Below, piece after piece: positions 10,647 to 23,654 of a stretch of DNA of 64,000 nucleotides; the stretch's first letter is position 1, and every line of letters starts with the position of its first letter. Below the pieces are notes generated by a model. It saw only the letters and a list, made by a program, of their open reading frames with translations, was not told where the DNA came from and made no database searches. The stretch spans positions 806,001-870,000 of the forward strand of contig JAWQEG010000470.1 in NCBI GenBank assembly GCA_033782935.1, written 5' to 3'. A program made the translations under genes and the position numbers. This stretch comes from Petrolisthes cinctipes (taxonomy: Eukaryota; Arthropoda; Malacostraca; Decapoda; Porcellanidae).

Positions 10647-12339
10647 TCTGTACATGCCTACTCAGTGCTAGAATTATTTTAAAATAAAAGCTCAAAACAT
10701 GCTAAAAATCGATATTTCAGGTGCGTAAAGGCGATATCTCAAATAAAGGCCCAAAACACCCGAAAATTCGATATTTTGGGGTCCCAGAAGCGATCTGTAC
10801 ATACCTACTCCGTGTTAGAGTATTTTCAAAATTCAGTCCCAAAACATGCTGAAAATCGATATTTTTGGTGCCCAAAGTCAATATGTGTATGCATCTTCTA
10901 TACTCGTTTATATCTCAAATTCAGGCTCAAAACACCTGAAAATTCGATATTTTGGGGTCCCTGAAGCGATCTGTACATGCCTACTCAGTGCTAGAATATT
11001 TTCAAAATATAGGCTCAAAACATGCTAAAAATCGATATTTTAGGTGCGTAAATGCGATATCTCAAATTCAGGCCCAAAACACCCGAAAATTCGATATTTA
11101 GGGGTCCCAGAAGCGATCTGTACATGCCTACTCCATGTTAGAGAATTTTCAAAGTACAGGCCAAAAACATACTGAAAATCGATCTTTTAGGTGCCCAAAA
11201 GTCGATATGTGCATGCATCTTCTGTACCCGTTTATATATCAAATTCTGGCCCTAAACACCCGAAAATTCGATATTTTTGGGTCCCAGAAGCGATCTGTAC
11301 ATGACTACTCAGTGCTAGAATTATTTCAAAATATAGGCTCAAAACATGCTAAAAATCGATATTTTAGGTGCATGAAGGCGATATCTCAAATTCAGGCTCA
11401 AAACACCCGAAAATTCGATATTTTGGGGTCCCAGAAGCGATCTGTACATGCCTACTCCATGTTAGAGTATTTTCAAAATACAGGCCCAAAACATGCTCAA
11501 AATCGATGTTTTAGGTGCCCAAAAGTCGATATGTGCATGCATCTTCTGTACCCGTTTATATCTCAAATTCAGGCTCAAAACACCCAAAAATTCGATATTT
11601 AGGGGTCCCAAAAGCGATTTGTACATGCCTACTCCGTGTTAGAGTATTTTCAAATTACAGGCCCAAAACATGCTGACAATCGATAATTTAGATGCCCAAA
11701 GTCAATATGTGCATGTATCTTCTGTACCCGTTTATATCTCAAATTCAGGCTCAAAACTCCGGAAAATTCAATATTTTGGGGTCCCAGAAGCAATATGTAC
11801 ATGCCTACTCAGTGCTAGAATATTTTTAAAATATAGGCTAAAAACATGCTAAAAATCGATATTTTAGGAGCCCAAAAGTCGATATGTGCATGCATCTTCT
11901 GTACTCGTTTATATCTCAAATTCAGGCTCAAAACATCCGAAAATTCGATATTTTGGGGTCTCAGAAGCGATCTGTACATGCCTACTCAGTGCTAGAATAT
12001 TTTCAAAAAATAGGCTCAAAACATGCTAAAAATCGATATTTTAGGTGCGTAAAGGCGAGATCTCAAATTCATTCCCAAAACACCCGAAAATTCGATATTT
12101 TGGAGTCCAAGAAGCGATCTGTACATGCCTACTCCGTGTTAGAGTATTTTCAAAATACATGCCCAAAACATGCTTAAAATCGATATTTTAGATGCCCAAA
12201 GTCAATATGTGCATGTATCTTCTGTACCCGTTTATGTCTCAAATTCAGGCTCAAAACGCCCAAAAATTCAATATTTTGGGGTCCCAGAAGCAATATGTAC
12301 ATGTCTACTCAGTGCTAGAATATTTTCAAAATATAGGCT
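10647..12339. repeat. Transitional satellite segment
   Basis: L, S-147 and S-148 monomers continue in phase without local tandem HOR structure. Part of it (about 11.64-12.1 kb) matches about 14.97-15.43 kb at an offset of 3,329 bp. Shared marks are GATAATTTAGATGCCC, CTCAAAACTCC and ATCCGAAAATTCG. No non-satellite sequence is present. Confidence 0.75.
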
Positions 12340-15300
12340 AAAAACATGCAAAAAATCGATCTTTTAGGTGCCAAAAAGTCGATATCTCAAATTCAGTCCC
12401 AAACCACCCGAAAATTCAATATTTTGGGGTCCCAGAATAGATCTGTACATGCCTACTCCGTGTTAGAGTATTTTCAAAATACAGGCCCAAAACATACTGA
12501 AAATCGATCTTTTAGGTGCCCAAAAGTCGATATGTGCATGCATCATCTGTACCCGTTTATATCTCAAATTCTGGCCCTAAACACCCGAAATTTCAATATT
12601 TTGGGGTCCCAGGAGCAATCTGTACATGCCTACTCAGTGCTAAAATATTTTTAAAATATAGGCTAAAAACATGCTAAAAATCGATATTTTAGGTGCCCAA
12701 AAGTCGATATGTGCATGCATCTTCTGTACTCGTTTATATCTCAAATTCAAGCTCAAAACACCCGCAACTTCGGCATTTAGGGGTCCCAGAAGAGATCTGT
12801 ACATGCCTACTCAGTGCTTGAATTATTTCAAAATATAGGCTCAAAACATGCTAAAAATCGATATTTTAGGTGCATAAAGGCGATATCTCAAATTCAGGCC
12901 CAAAACACCCGAAAATTCGATATTTTGGGGTCCCAGAAGCGATCTGTACATGCCTACTCCGTGTTAGAGTATTTTCAAAATACAGGCCCAAAACATGCTC
13001 AAAATCGATGATTTATGTGCCCAAAAGTCGATATGTGCATGCATCTTCTGTACCCGTTTATATCTCAAATTCAGGCTCAAAACACTCGAAAATTCGATAT
13101 TTTGGGGTCCCAGAAGCGATCTCTACATGCCTACTCCGTGTTAGAGTATTTTCAAATTACAGGCCCAAAACATCCTGAAAATCGATAATTTAGATGCCCA
13201 AAGTCAATATGTGCATGTATCTTCTGTACCCGTTTATATCTCTAATTCAAGCTCAAAACTCCGGAAAATTCAATATTTTGGGGTCCCAGAAGCGATCTGT
13301 ACATGCCTACTCAGTGCTAGAATATTTTCAAAATATAGGCTCAAAACATGCTAAAAATCGATATTTTAGGTGCGTAATGGCGAGATCTCAAATTCAGGCC
13401 CAAAACACCCGAAAATTCGATATTTTGGGGTCCCAGAAGCGATCTGTACATGCCTACTCCGTGTTAGAGTATTTACAAAATACAGGCCCAAAACATGCTC
13501 AAAATCGATGTTTTAGGTGCCCAAAAGTCGATATGTGCATGCATCATCAGTACCCGTTTATATCTCAAATTCAAGCTCAAAACACCCGAAAATTCGATAT
13601 TCTGGGGTCACAGAAGCTATCTGTACATGCCTACTCCGTGTTGGAGTATTTTCAATATACATGCCCAAAACATGCTGAAAATCGATATTTTAGATGCCCA
13701 AATTCAATATGTGCATGTATCTTCTGTACCCGTTTATATCTCAAATTCAGGCTCAAACCACCCGAAAATTCAATATTATGGGGTCCCAGAATCGATTTGT
13801 ACATGCCTACTCCGTGTTAGAGTATTTTCAAAATACAGGCCAAAAACATACTGAAAATCGATCTTTTAGGTGCCCAAAAGTCGATATGTGCATGCATCTT
13901 CTGTACCCGTTTATATCTCAAATTTTGGCCCTAAACACCCGAAAATTCAATATTTTGGGGTCCCAGAAGCAATCTGTACATGCCTACTCAGTGCTAGAAT
14001 ACTTTTAAAATATAGGCTAAAAACATGCTAAAAATCGATATTTTAGGTGCCAAAAAGTCGATATCTCAAATTAAGGCCCAAAACACCCGAAAATTCGATA
14101 TTAATTGGTCCCAGAAGCGATCTGTACATGCCTACTCCGTGTTAGAGTATTTTCAAAATACAGGCCAAAAACACACTGAAAATCGATCTTTTAGGTGCCC
14201 AAAAGTCGATATGTGCATGCATCTTCTGTACCCGTTTATATCTCCAATTCTGGCCCTAAACACCCGGAAATTCGATATTTTTGGGTCCCAGAAGCGATCT
14301 GTACATGCCTACTCAGTTCTAGAATGTTTTCAAAATATAGGCTGAAAACATGCTCAAAATCGATGTTTTAGGTGCCCAAAAGTCTATATGTGCATGCATC
14401 TTCTGTACTCGTTTATATCTCAAATTCAAGCTCAAAACACCCGAAAATTCGATATTTTGGGGTCCCAAAAGCGATCTGTACATGTCTACTCAGTGCTAGA
14501 ATATTTTCAAATTATAGGCTCAAAACATGCTAAAAATCGATATTTTAGGTGCCAAAAAGTCCATATCTCAAATTCAGTCCCAAAACACCCGCAACTTCGG
14601 CATTTAGGGGTCCCAGAAGCGATCTGTACATGCCTACTCAGTGCTAGAATTATTTCAAAATATAGGCTAAAAACATGCTAAAAATCGATATTTTAGGTGC
14701 ATAAAGGCGATATCTCAAATTCAGGCCCAAAACACCCGAAAATTCGATATTTTGGGGTCCCAGAAGCGATTTGTACATGCCTACTCCGTGTTAAAGTATT
14801 TTCAAAATACAGGGCCAAAACATGCTCAAAATCGATGTTTTAGGTGCCCAAAAGTCGATATGTGCATGCATCTTCTGTACCCGTTTATATCTCAGATTCA
14901 GGCTCAAAACACCCGAAAATTCGATATTTTGGGGTCCCAGAAGCGATCTGTACATGCCTACTCCGTGTTAGAGTATTTTCAAATTACAGGCCCAAAACAT
15001 GCTGAAAATCGATAATTTAGATGCCCAAAGTCAATATGTGCATGTATCTTCTGTACCCGTTTATATCTCAAATTCAGGCTCAAAACTCCGAAAAATTCAA
15101 TATTTTGGGGTCCCAGAAGCAATATGTACATGCCTACTCAGTGCTAGAATATTTTTAAAATATAGGCTAAAAACATGCTAAAAATCGATATTTTAGGTGC
15201 CCAAAAGTCGATATGTGCATGCATCTTCTGTACTCGTTTATATCTCAAATTCAGGCTCAAAACATCCGAAAATTCGATATTTTAGGGTCCCAGAAGCGAT

Positions 15301-15940
15301 CTGTACATGCCTACTCAGTGCTAGAATATTTTCAAAACATAGGCTCAAAACATGCAAAAAATCGATATTTTAGGTGCGTAAAGGCGATATCTCAAATTCA
15401 TTCCCAAAACACCCGGAAATTCGATATTTTGGGGTCCCAGAAGCGATCTGTACATGCCTACTCCGTGTTAGAGTATTTACAAAATACAGGCCCAAAACAT
15501 GCTCAAAATCGATGTTTTAGGTGCCCAAAAGTCGATATGTGCATGCATCATCAGTACCCGTTTATATCTCAAATTCAGGCTCAAAACACCCGAAAATTCG
15601 ATATTCTGGGGTCCCAGAAGCGATCTGTACATGCCTACTTCGTGTTAGAGTATTTTCAAAATACATGCCCAAAACATGCTGAAAATCGATATTTTAGATG
15701 CCCAAAGTCAAAACACCCGAAAATTCAATATTTTAGGGTCCCAGAAGCAATCTGTACATGCCTACTTCGTGTTAGAGTATTTACAAAATACAGTCCCAAA
15801 ACATGTGCATGCATCTTCTGTACCCATTTATATCTCAAATTCAGGCTCAAAACACCTGAAAATTCAAAATTTTGGGGTCCCAGAAGCAATCTGTACATGC
15901 CTACTCAGTGCTAGAATATTTTCAAAATATAGGCTCAAAA
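12340..15940. repeat. ~3.6-kb satellite block, copy 1 of an 11,315-bp spaced pair
   Basis: Many diagnostic variants recur exactly 11,315 bp downstream: CAACTTCGGCA at 12765 and 24080, CAACTTCGGCA at 14592 with CAACTTCGTCA at 25907, and a truncated junction GCCCAAAGTCAAAACACCCG near 15,700 and 27,015. The match starts near 12,340 and stops near 15,940, where copy 1 continues with GGTGTGTAAAGG and copy 2 with GGTGCCAAAAAGTCG. Confidence 0.85.
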
Positions 15941-16389
15941 CATGCTAAAAATCGATATTTTAGGTGTGTAAAGGCGATATCTCAAATTCAGGCCCAAAAC
16001 ACCCGAAAATTCGATATTATGGGGTCCCAGAAGCGATCTGTACATGCCTACTCCGTGTTAGAGTATTTACAAAATACAGGCCCAAAACATGCTCAAAATC
16101 GATGTTTTAAGTGCCCAAAAGTCGATATGTGCATTCATCTTCAGTACCCGTTTATATCTCAAATTCAGGCTCAAAACACCCGAAAATTCGATATTTTGGG
16201 GTCCCAGAAGCGATCTGTTCATGCCTACTCCGTGTTAGAGTATTTTCAAAATACATGCCCAAAACATGCGGAAAATCGATATTTTAGGTGCCCAAAAGTC
16301 GATATGTGCATGCATCATCTGTACCCGTTTATATCTCAAATTCTGGCCCTAAACACCCGAAATTTCAATATTTTGGGGTCCCAGGAGCA
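15941..16389. repeat. Satellite linker segment
   Basis: In-phase L and S-147 monomers join the 3.6-kb block to the 1,001-bp duplication. They include the substitution GTATTTACAAAATAC in the central palindrome and GATATTATGGGG near 16,013. The segment resembles about 20.75-20.85 kb and 27.95-28.2 kb. Confidence 0.7.
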
Positions 16390-17390
16390 ATCTCTACATG
16401 CCTACTCAGTGCTAAAATATTTTTAAAATATAGGCTAAAAACATGCTAAAAATCGATATTTTAGGTGCACAAAAGTCGATATGTGCATGCATCTTCTGTA
16501 CTCGTTTATATCTAAAATTCAAGCTCAAAACACCCGCAACTTCGGCATTTAGGGGTCCCAGAAGAGATCTGTACATGCCTACTCAGTGCTAGAATTATTT
16601 CAAAATATAGGCTCAAAACATGCTAAAAATCGATATTTTAGGTGCATAAAGGCGATATCTCAAATTCAGGCCCAAAACACCCGAAAATTCGATATTTTGG
16701 GGTCCCAGAAGCGATCTGTACATGCCTACTCCGTGTTAGAGTATTTTCAAAATACAGGCCCAAAACATGCTCAAAATCGATGACTTAGGTGCCCAAAAGT
16801 CGATATGTGCATGCATCTTCTGTACCCGTTTATATCTCAAATTCAGGCTCAAAACACCCGAAAATTCGATATTTTGGGGTCCCAGAAGCGATCTGTACAT
16901 GCCTACTCCGTGTTAGAGTATTTTCAAATTACAGGCCCAAAACATGCTGAAAATCGATAATTTAGATGCCCAAAGTCAATATGTGCATGTATCTTCTGTA
17001 TCCGTTTACATCTCTAATTCAAGCTCAAAACTCCGGAAAATTCAATATTTTGGGGTCCCAGAAGCGATCTGTACATGCCTACTCAGTGCTAGAATATTTT
17101 CAAAATATAGGCTCAAAACATGCTAAAAATCGATATTTTAGGTGCGTAATGGCGAGATCTCAAATTCATTCCCAAAACACCCGAAAATTCGATATTTTGG
17201 GGTCCCAGAAGCGATCTGTACATGCCTACTCCGTGTTAGAGTATTTACAAACTACAGGCCCAAAACATGCTCAAAATCGATATTTTAGGTGCCCAAAAGT
17301 CGATATGTGCATGCATCATCTGTACCCGTTTATATCTCAAATTCTGGCCCTAAACACCCGAAATTTCAATATTTTGGGGTCCCAGGAGCA
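16390..17390. repeat. 1,001-bp hexamer HOR, copy 1
   Basis: Marker spacings are 177+147+177+176+147+177 = 1,001. The unit repeats immediately downstream. Shared marks include TATCTAAAATTCAAGC, CAACTTCGGCA (16537 and 17538) and ATCGATGACTTAGGTGCC. Confidence 0.87.
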
Positions 17391-18080
17391 ATCTGTACAT
17401 GCCTACTCAGTGCTAAAATATTTTTAAAATATAGGCTAAAAACATGCTAAAAATCGATATTTTAGGTGCCCAAAAGTCGATATGTGCATGCATCTTCTGT
17501 ACTCGTTTATATCTAAAATTCAAGCTCAAAACACCCGCAACTTCGGCATTTAGGGGTCCCAGAAGAGATCTGTACATGCCTACTCAGTGCTAGAATTATT
17601 TCAAAATATAGGCTCAAAACATGCTAAAAATCGATATTTTAGGTGCATAAAGGCGATATCTCAAATTCAGGCCCAAAACACCCGAAAATTCGATATTTTG
17701 GGGTCCCAGAAGCGATCTGTACATGCCTACTCCGTGTTAGAGTATTTTCAAAATACAGGCCCAAAACATGCTCAAAATCGATGACTTAGGTGCCCAAAAG
17801 TCGATATGTGCATGCATCTTCTGTACCCGTTTATATCTCAAATTCAGGCTCAAAACACCCGAAAATTCGATATTTTGGGGTCCCAGAAGCGATCTGTACA
17901 TGCCTACTCCGTGTTAGAGTATTTTCAAATTACAGGCCCAAAACATGCTGAAAATCGATAATTTAGATGCCCAAAGTCAATATGTGCATGTATCTTCTGT
18001 ATCCGTTTACATCTCTAATTCAAGCTCAAAACTCCGGAATATTCAATATTTTGGGGTCCCAGAAGCGATCTGTACATGCC
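17391..18080. repeat. 1,001-bp hexamer HOR, copy 2 (incomplete, chimeric end)
   Basis: This copy follows copy 1 directly and matches to about 18,080. There the next monomer switches from a B-type 5' half (CAGTGCTAGAATATTT) to an A-type continuation (ACAAACTACAGGCCC). That within-monomer switch is a recombination junction between two monomer types. Confidence 0.8.
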
Positions 18081-18089
18081 TACTCAGTG

Positions 18090-19845
18090 CTAGAATATTT
18101 ACAAACTACAGGCCCAAAACATGCTCAAAATCGATGTTTTAGGTGCCCAAAAGTCGATATGTGCATGCATCATCAGTACCCGTTTATATCTCAAATTCAA
18201 GCTCAAAACACCCGAAAATTCGATATTCTGGGGTCACAGAAGCTATCTGTACATGCCTACTCCGTGTTGGAGTATTTTCAAAATACATGCCCAAAACATG
18301 CTGAAAATCGATATTTTAGATGCCCAAAGTCAATATGTGCATGTATCTTCTGTACCCGTTTATATCTCAAATTCAGGCTCAAAACACCCGAAAATTCAAT
18401 ATTTTGGGGTCCCAGAATCGATTTGTACATGCCTACTCCGTGTTAGAGTATTTTCAAAATACAGGCCAAAAACATACTGAAAATCGATCTTTTAGGTGCC
18501 CAAAAGTCGATATGTGCATGCATCTTCTGTACCCGTTTATATCTCAAATTCTGGCCCTAAACACCCGAAAATTCAATATTTTGGGGTCCCAGAAGCAATC
18601 TGTACATGCCTACTCAGTGCTAGAATACTTTTAAAATATAGGCTAAAAACATGCTAAAAATCGATATTTTAGGTGCCAAAAAGTCGATATCTCAAATTAA
18701 GGCCCAAAACACCCGAAAATTCGATATTTATGGGTCCCAGAAGCGATCTGTACATGCCTACTCCGTGTTAGAGTATTTTCAAAATACAGGCCAAAAACAT
18801 ACTGAAAATCGATCTTTTAGGTGCCCAAAAGTCGATATGTGCATGCATCTTCTGTACCCGTTTATATCTAAAATTCTGGCCCTAAACACCCGAAAATTCG
18901 ATATTTTTGGGTCCCAGAAGCGATCTGTACATGCCTACTCAGTGCTAGAATGTTTTCAAAATATAGGCTCAAAACATGCTCAAAATCGATATTTTAGGTG
19001 CCCAAAAGTCGATATGTGCATGAATCTTCTGTACTCGTTTATATCTCAAATTCAAGCTCAAAACACCCGAAAATTCGATATTTTGGGGTCCCAAAAGCGA
19101 TCTGTACATGCCTACTCAGTGCTAGAATATTTTCAAATTATAGGCTCAAAACATGCTAAAAATCGATATTTTAGGTGCCAAAAAGTCCATATCTCAAATT
19201 CAGTCCCAAAACACCCGCAACTTCGGCATTTAGGGGTCCCAGAAGCGATCTGTACATGCCTACTCAGTGGTAGAATTATTTCAAAATATAGGCTAAAAAC
19301 ATGCTAAAAATCGATATTTTAGGTGCATAAAGGCGATATCTCAAATTCAGGCCCAAAACACCCGAAAATTCGATATTTTGGGGTCCCAGAAGCGATTTGT
19401 ACATGCCTACTCCGTGTTAAAGTATTTTCAAAATACAGGCCCAAAACATGCTCAAAATCGATGTTTTAGGTGCCCAAAAGTCGATATGTGCATGCATCTC
19501 CTGTACCCGTTTATATCTCAAATTCAGGCTCAAAACACCCGAAAATTCGATATTTTGGGGTCCCAGAAGCGATCTGTACATGCCTACTCCGTATTAGAGT
19601 ATTTTCAAAATACAGGCCCAAAACATGCTGAAAATCGATAATTTAGATGCCCAAAGTCAATATGTGCATGTATCTTCTGTACCCGTTTATATCTCAAATT
19701 CAGGCTCAAAACTCCGGAAAATTTAATATTTTGGGGTCCCAGAAGCAATATGTACATGCCTACTCAGTGCTAGAATATTTTTAAAATATGAGCTAAAAAC
19801 ATGCTAAAAATCGATATTTTAGGTGCCCAAAAGTCGATATGTGCA
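18090..19845. repeat. ~1.75-kb block, copy 1 of a 3,093-bp spaced pair
   Basis: This block recurs at 21,183-22,938. Exact offset marks are CAACTTCGGCA at 19218 and 22311, CATGCATCTCCTG near 19,491 and 22,584, and GTGCATGAATCTTC near 19,017 and 22,110. The copies differ by isolated bases such as CCCAGAAGCG against CCCAAAAGCG. Confidence 0.83.
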
Positions 19846-20125
19846 TGCATCTCCTGTACCCGTTTATATCTCAAATTCAGGCTCAAAACACCCGAAAATT
19901 CGATATTTTGGGGTCCCAGAAGCGATCTGTACATGCCTACTCCGTATTAGAGTATTTTCAAAATACAGGCCCAAAACATGCTGAAAATCGATAATTTAGA
20001 TGCCCAAAGTCAATATGTGCATGTATCTTCTGTACCCGTTTATATCTCAAATTCAGGCTCAAAACTCCGGAAAATTTAATATTTTGGGGTCCCAGAAGCA
20101 ATATGTACATGCCTACTCAGTGCTA
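19465..20125. repeat. 353-bp L-L dimer tandem duplication
   Basis: The private variant CATGCATCTCCTGTACCCG occurs twice, with CTCCTG at 19498 and 19851, so the spacing is 353 (177+176). Flanking marks CGTATTAGAGTA and CGGAAAATTTAATATT are also duplicated. The sister block near 22.58 kb has a single copy, so the dimer was gained after the 3,093-bp duplication, or lost from one copy. Confidence 0.85.
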
Positions 20126-21182
20126 GAATATTTTCAAAATATAGGCTCAAAACATGCAAAAAATCGATATTTTAGGTGCGTAAAGGCGAGATCTCAAATT
20201 CATTCCCAAAACACCCGGAAATTCGATATTTTGGGGTCCCAGAAGCGATCTGTACATGCCTACTCCGTGTTAGAGTATTTACAAAATACAGGCCCAAAAC
20301 ATGCTCAAAATCGATGTTTTTGGTGCCCAAAAGTCGATATGTGCATGCATCATCAGTACCCGTTTATATCTCAAATTCAGGCTCAAAACACCCGAAAATT
20401 CGATATTCTGGGGTCCCAGAAGCGATCTGTACATGCCTACTTCGTGTTAGAGTATTTTCAAAATACATGCCCAAAACATGCTGAAAATCGATATTTTAGA
20501 TGCCCAAAGTCAAAACACCCGAAAATTCAATATTTTAGGGTCCCAGAAGCAATCTGTACATGCCTACTTCGTGTTAGAGTATTTACAAAATACAGGCCCA
20601 AAACATGTGCATGCATCTTCTGTACCCGTTTATATCTCAAATTCAGGCTCAAAACACCCGAAAATTCAAAATTTTGGGGTCCCAGAAGCAATCTGTACAT
20701 GCCTACTCAGTGCTAGAATATTTTCAAAATATAGGCTCAAAACATGCTAAAAATCGATATTTTAGGTGTGTAAAGGCGATATCTCAAATTCAGGCCCAAA
20801 ACACCCGAAAATTCGATATTATGGGGTCCCAGAAGCGATCTGTACATGCCTACTCCGTGTTAGAGTATTTTCAAATTACAGGCCCAAAACATGCTGAAAA
20901 TCGATAATTTAGATGCCCAAAGTCAATATGTGCATGTATCTTCTGTATCCGTTTACATCTCTAATTCAAGCTCAAAACTCCGGAAAATTCAATATTTTGG
21001 GGTCCCAGAAGCGATCTGTACATGCCTACTCAGTGCTAGAATATTTTCAAAATATAGGCTCAAAACATGCTAAAAATCGATATTTTAGGTGCGTAATGGC
21101 GAGATCTCAAATTCATTCACAAAACACCCGAAAATTCGATATTTTGGGGTCCCAGAAGCGATCTGTACATGCCTACTCCGTG
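20126..21182. repeat. Satellite block, partner of 23.05-23.65 kb (offset 2,917)
   Basis: About 20.13-20.73 kb recurs 2,917 bp downstream, including GGCGAGATCTCAAATTCATTC and the truncated monomer junction GCCCAAAGTCAAAACACCCG. In that junction an L monomer jumps from its AAAGTCAA block straight to CAAAACACCCG. The rest of the segment is ordinary in-phase satellite. Confidence 0.78.
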
Positions 21183-22938
21183 TTAGAGTATTTACAAAAT
21201 ACAGGCCCAAAACTTGCTCAAAATCGATGTTTTAGGTGCCCAAAAGTCGATATGTGCATGCATCATCAGTACCCGTTTATATCTCAAATTCAAGCTCAAA
21301 ACACCCGAAAATTCGATATTCTGGGGTCACAGAAGCTATCTGTACATGCCTACTCCGTGTTGGAGTATTTTCAAAATACATGCCCAAAACATGCTGAAAA
21401 TCGATATTTTAGATGCCCAAAGTCAATATGTGCATGTATCTTCTGTACCCGTTTATATCTCAAATTCAGGCTCAAAACACGTGAAAATTCAATATTTTGG
21501 GGTCCCAGAATCGATTTGTACATGCCTACTCCGTGTTAGAGTATTTTCAAAATACAGGCCAAAAACATACTGAAAATCGATCTTTTAGGTGCCCAAAAGT
21601 CGATATGTGCATGCATCTTCTGTACCCGTTTATATCTCAAATTCTGGCCCTAAACACCCGAAAATTCAATATTTTGGGGTCCCAGAAGCAATCTGTACAT
21701 GCCTACTCAGTGCTAGAATACTTTTAAAATATAGGCTAAAAACATGCTAAAAATCGATATTTTAGGTGCCAAAAAGTCGATATCTCAAATTAAGGCCCAA
21801 AACACCCGAAAATTCGATATTTATGGGTCCCAAAAGCGATCTGTACATGCCTACTCCGTGTTAGAGTATTTTCAAAATACAGGCCAAAAACATACTGAAA
21901 ATCGATCTTTTAGGTGCCCAAAAGTCGATATGTGCATGCATCTTCTATACCCGTTTATATCTCCAATTCTGGCCCTAAACACCCGAAAATTCGATATTTT
22001 TGGGTCCCAGAAGCGATCTGTACATGCCTACTCAGTGCTAGAATGTTTTCAAAATATAGGCTCAAAACATGCTCAAAATCGATATTTTAGGTGCCCAAAA
22101 GTCGATATGTGCATGAATCTTCTATACTCGTTTATATCTCAAATTCAAGCTCAAAACACCCGAAAATTCGATATTTTGGGGTCTCAAAAGCGATCTGTAC
22201 ATGCCTACTCAGTGCTAGAATATTTTCAAATTATAGGCTCAAAACATGCTAAAAATCGATATTTTAGGTGCCAAAAAGTCCATATCTCAAATTCAGTCCC
22301 AAAACACCCGCAACTTCGGCATTTAGGGGTCCCAGAAGCGATCTGTACATGCCTACTCAGTGCTAGAATTATTTCAAAATATAGGCTAAAAACATGCTAA
22401 AAATCGATATTTTAGGTGCATAAAGGCGATATCTCAAATTCAGTCCCAAAACACCCGAAAATTCGATATTTTGGGGTCCCAGAAGCGATTTGTACATGCC
22501 TACTCCGTGTTAAAGTATTTTCAAAATACAGGCCCAAAACATGCTCAAAATCGATGTTTTAGGTGCCCAAAAGTCGATATGTGCATGCATCTCCTGTACC
22601 CGTTTATATCTCAAATTCAGGCTCAAAACACCCGAAAATTCGATATTTTGGGGTCCCAAAAGCGATCTGTACATGCCTACTCCGTATTAGAGTATTTTCA
22701 AAATACAGGCCCAAAACATGCTGAAAATCGATAATTTAGATGCCCAAAGTCAATATGTGCATGTATCTTCTGTACCCGTTTATATCTCAAATTCAGGCTC
22801 AAAACTCCGGAAAATTTAATATTTTGGGGTCCCAGAAGCAATATGTACATGCCTACTCAGTGCTAGAATATTTTTAAAATATGGGCTAAAAACATGCTAA
22901 AAATCGATATTTTAGGTGCCCAAAAGTCGATATGTGCA
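21183..22938. repeat. ~1.75-kb block, copy 2 of the 3,093-bp spaced pair
   Basis: This is the partner of 18,090-19,845, with the same monomer order. It ends near 22,938, where this copy continues with TCTTCTGTACTCG while copy 1 has TCTCCTGTACCCG and its extra dimer. Confidence 0.82.
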
Positions 22939-23654
22939 TGCATCTTCTGTACTCGTTTATATCTCAAATTCAGGCTCAAAACATCCGAAAATTCGATATT
23001 TTGGGGTCCCAGAAGCGATCTGTACATGCCTACTCAGTGCTAGAATATTTTCAAAACATAGGCTCAAAACATACAAAAAATCGATATTTTAGGTGCGTAA
23101 AGGCGAGATCTCAAATTCATTCCCAAAACACCCGGAAATTCGATATTTTGGGGTCCCAGAAGCGATCTGTACATGCCTACTCCGTGTTAGAGTATTTACA
23201 AAATACAGGCCCAAAACATGCTCAAAATCGATGTTTTAGGTGCCCAAAAGTCGATATGTGCATGCATCATCAGTACCCGTTTATATCTCAAATTCAGGCT
23301 CAAAACACCCGAAAATTCGATATTCTGGGGTCCCAGAAGCGATCTGTACATGCCTACTTCGTGTTAGAGTATTTTCAAAATACATGCCCAAAACATGCTG
23401 AAAATCGATATTTTAGATGCCCAAAGTCAAAACACCCGAAAATTCAATATTTTAGGGTCCCAGAAGCAATCTGTACATGCCTACTTCGTGTTAGAGTATT
23501 TACAAAATACAGGCCCAAAACATGTGCATGCATCTTCTGTACCCGTTTATATCTCAAATTCAGGCTCAAAACACACGAAAATTCAAAATTTTGGGGTCCC
23601 AGAAGCAATCTGTACATGCCTACTCAGTGCTAGAATATTTTCAAAATATAGGCT
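22939..23654. repeat. Satellite block, second copy of the 2,917-bp spaced pair
   Basis: This segment matches about 20.13-20.73 kb and, more distantly, 15.3-15.9 kb and 26.6-27.2 kb. All four places carry the truncated junction monomer near 15,700, 20,505, 23,425 and 27,015, so they derive from one event. Confidence 0.78.
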
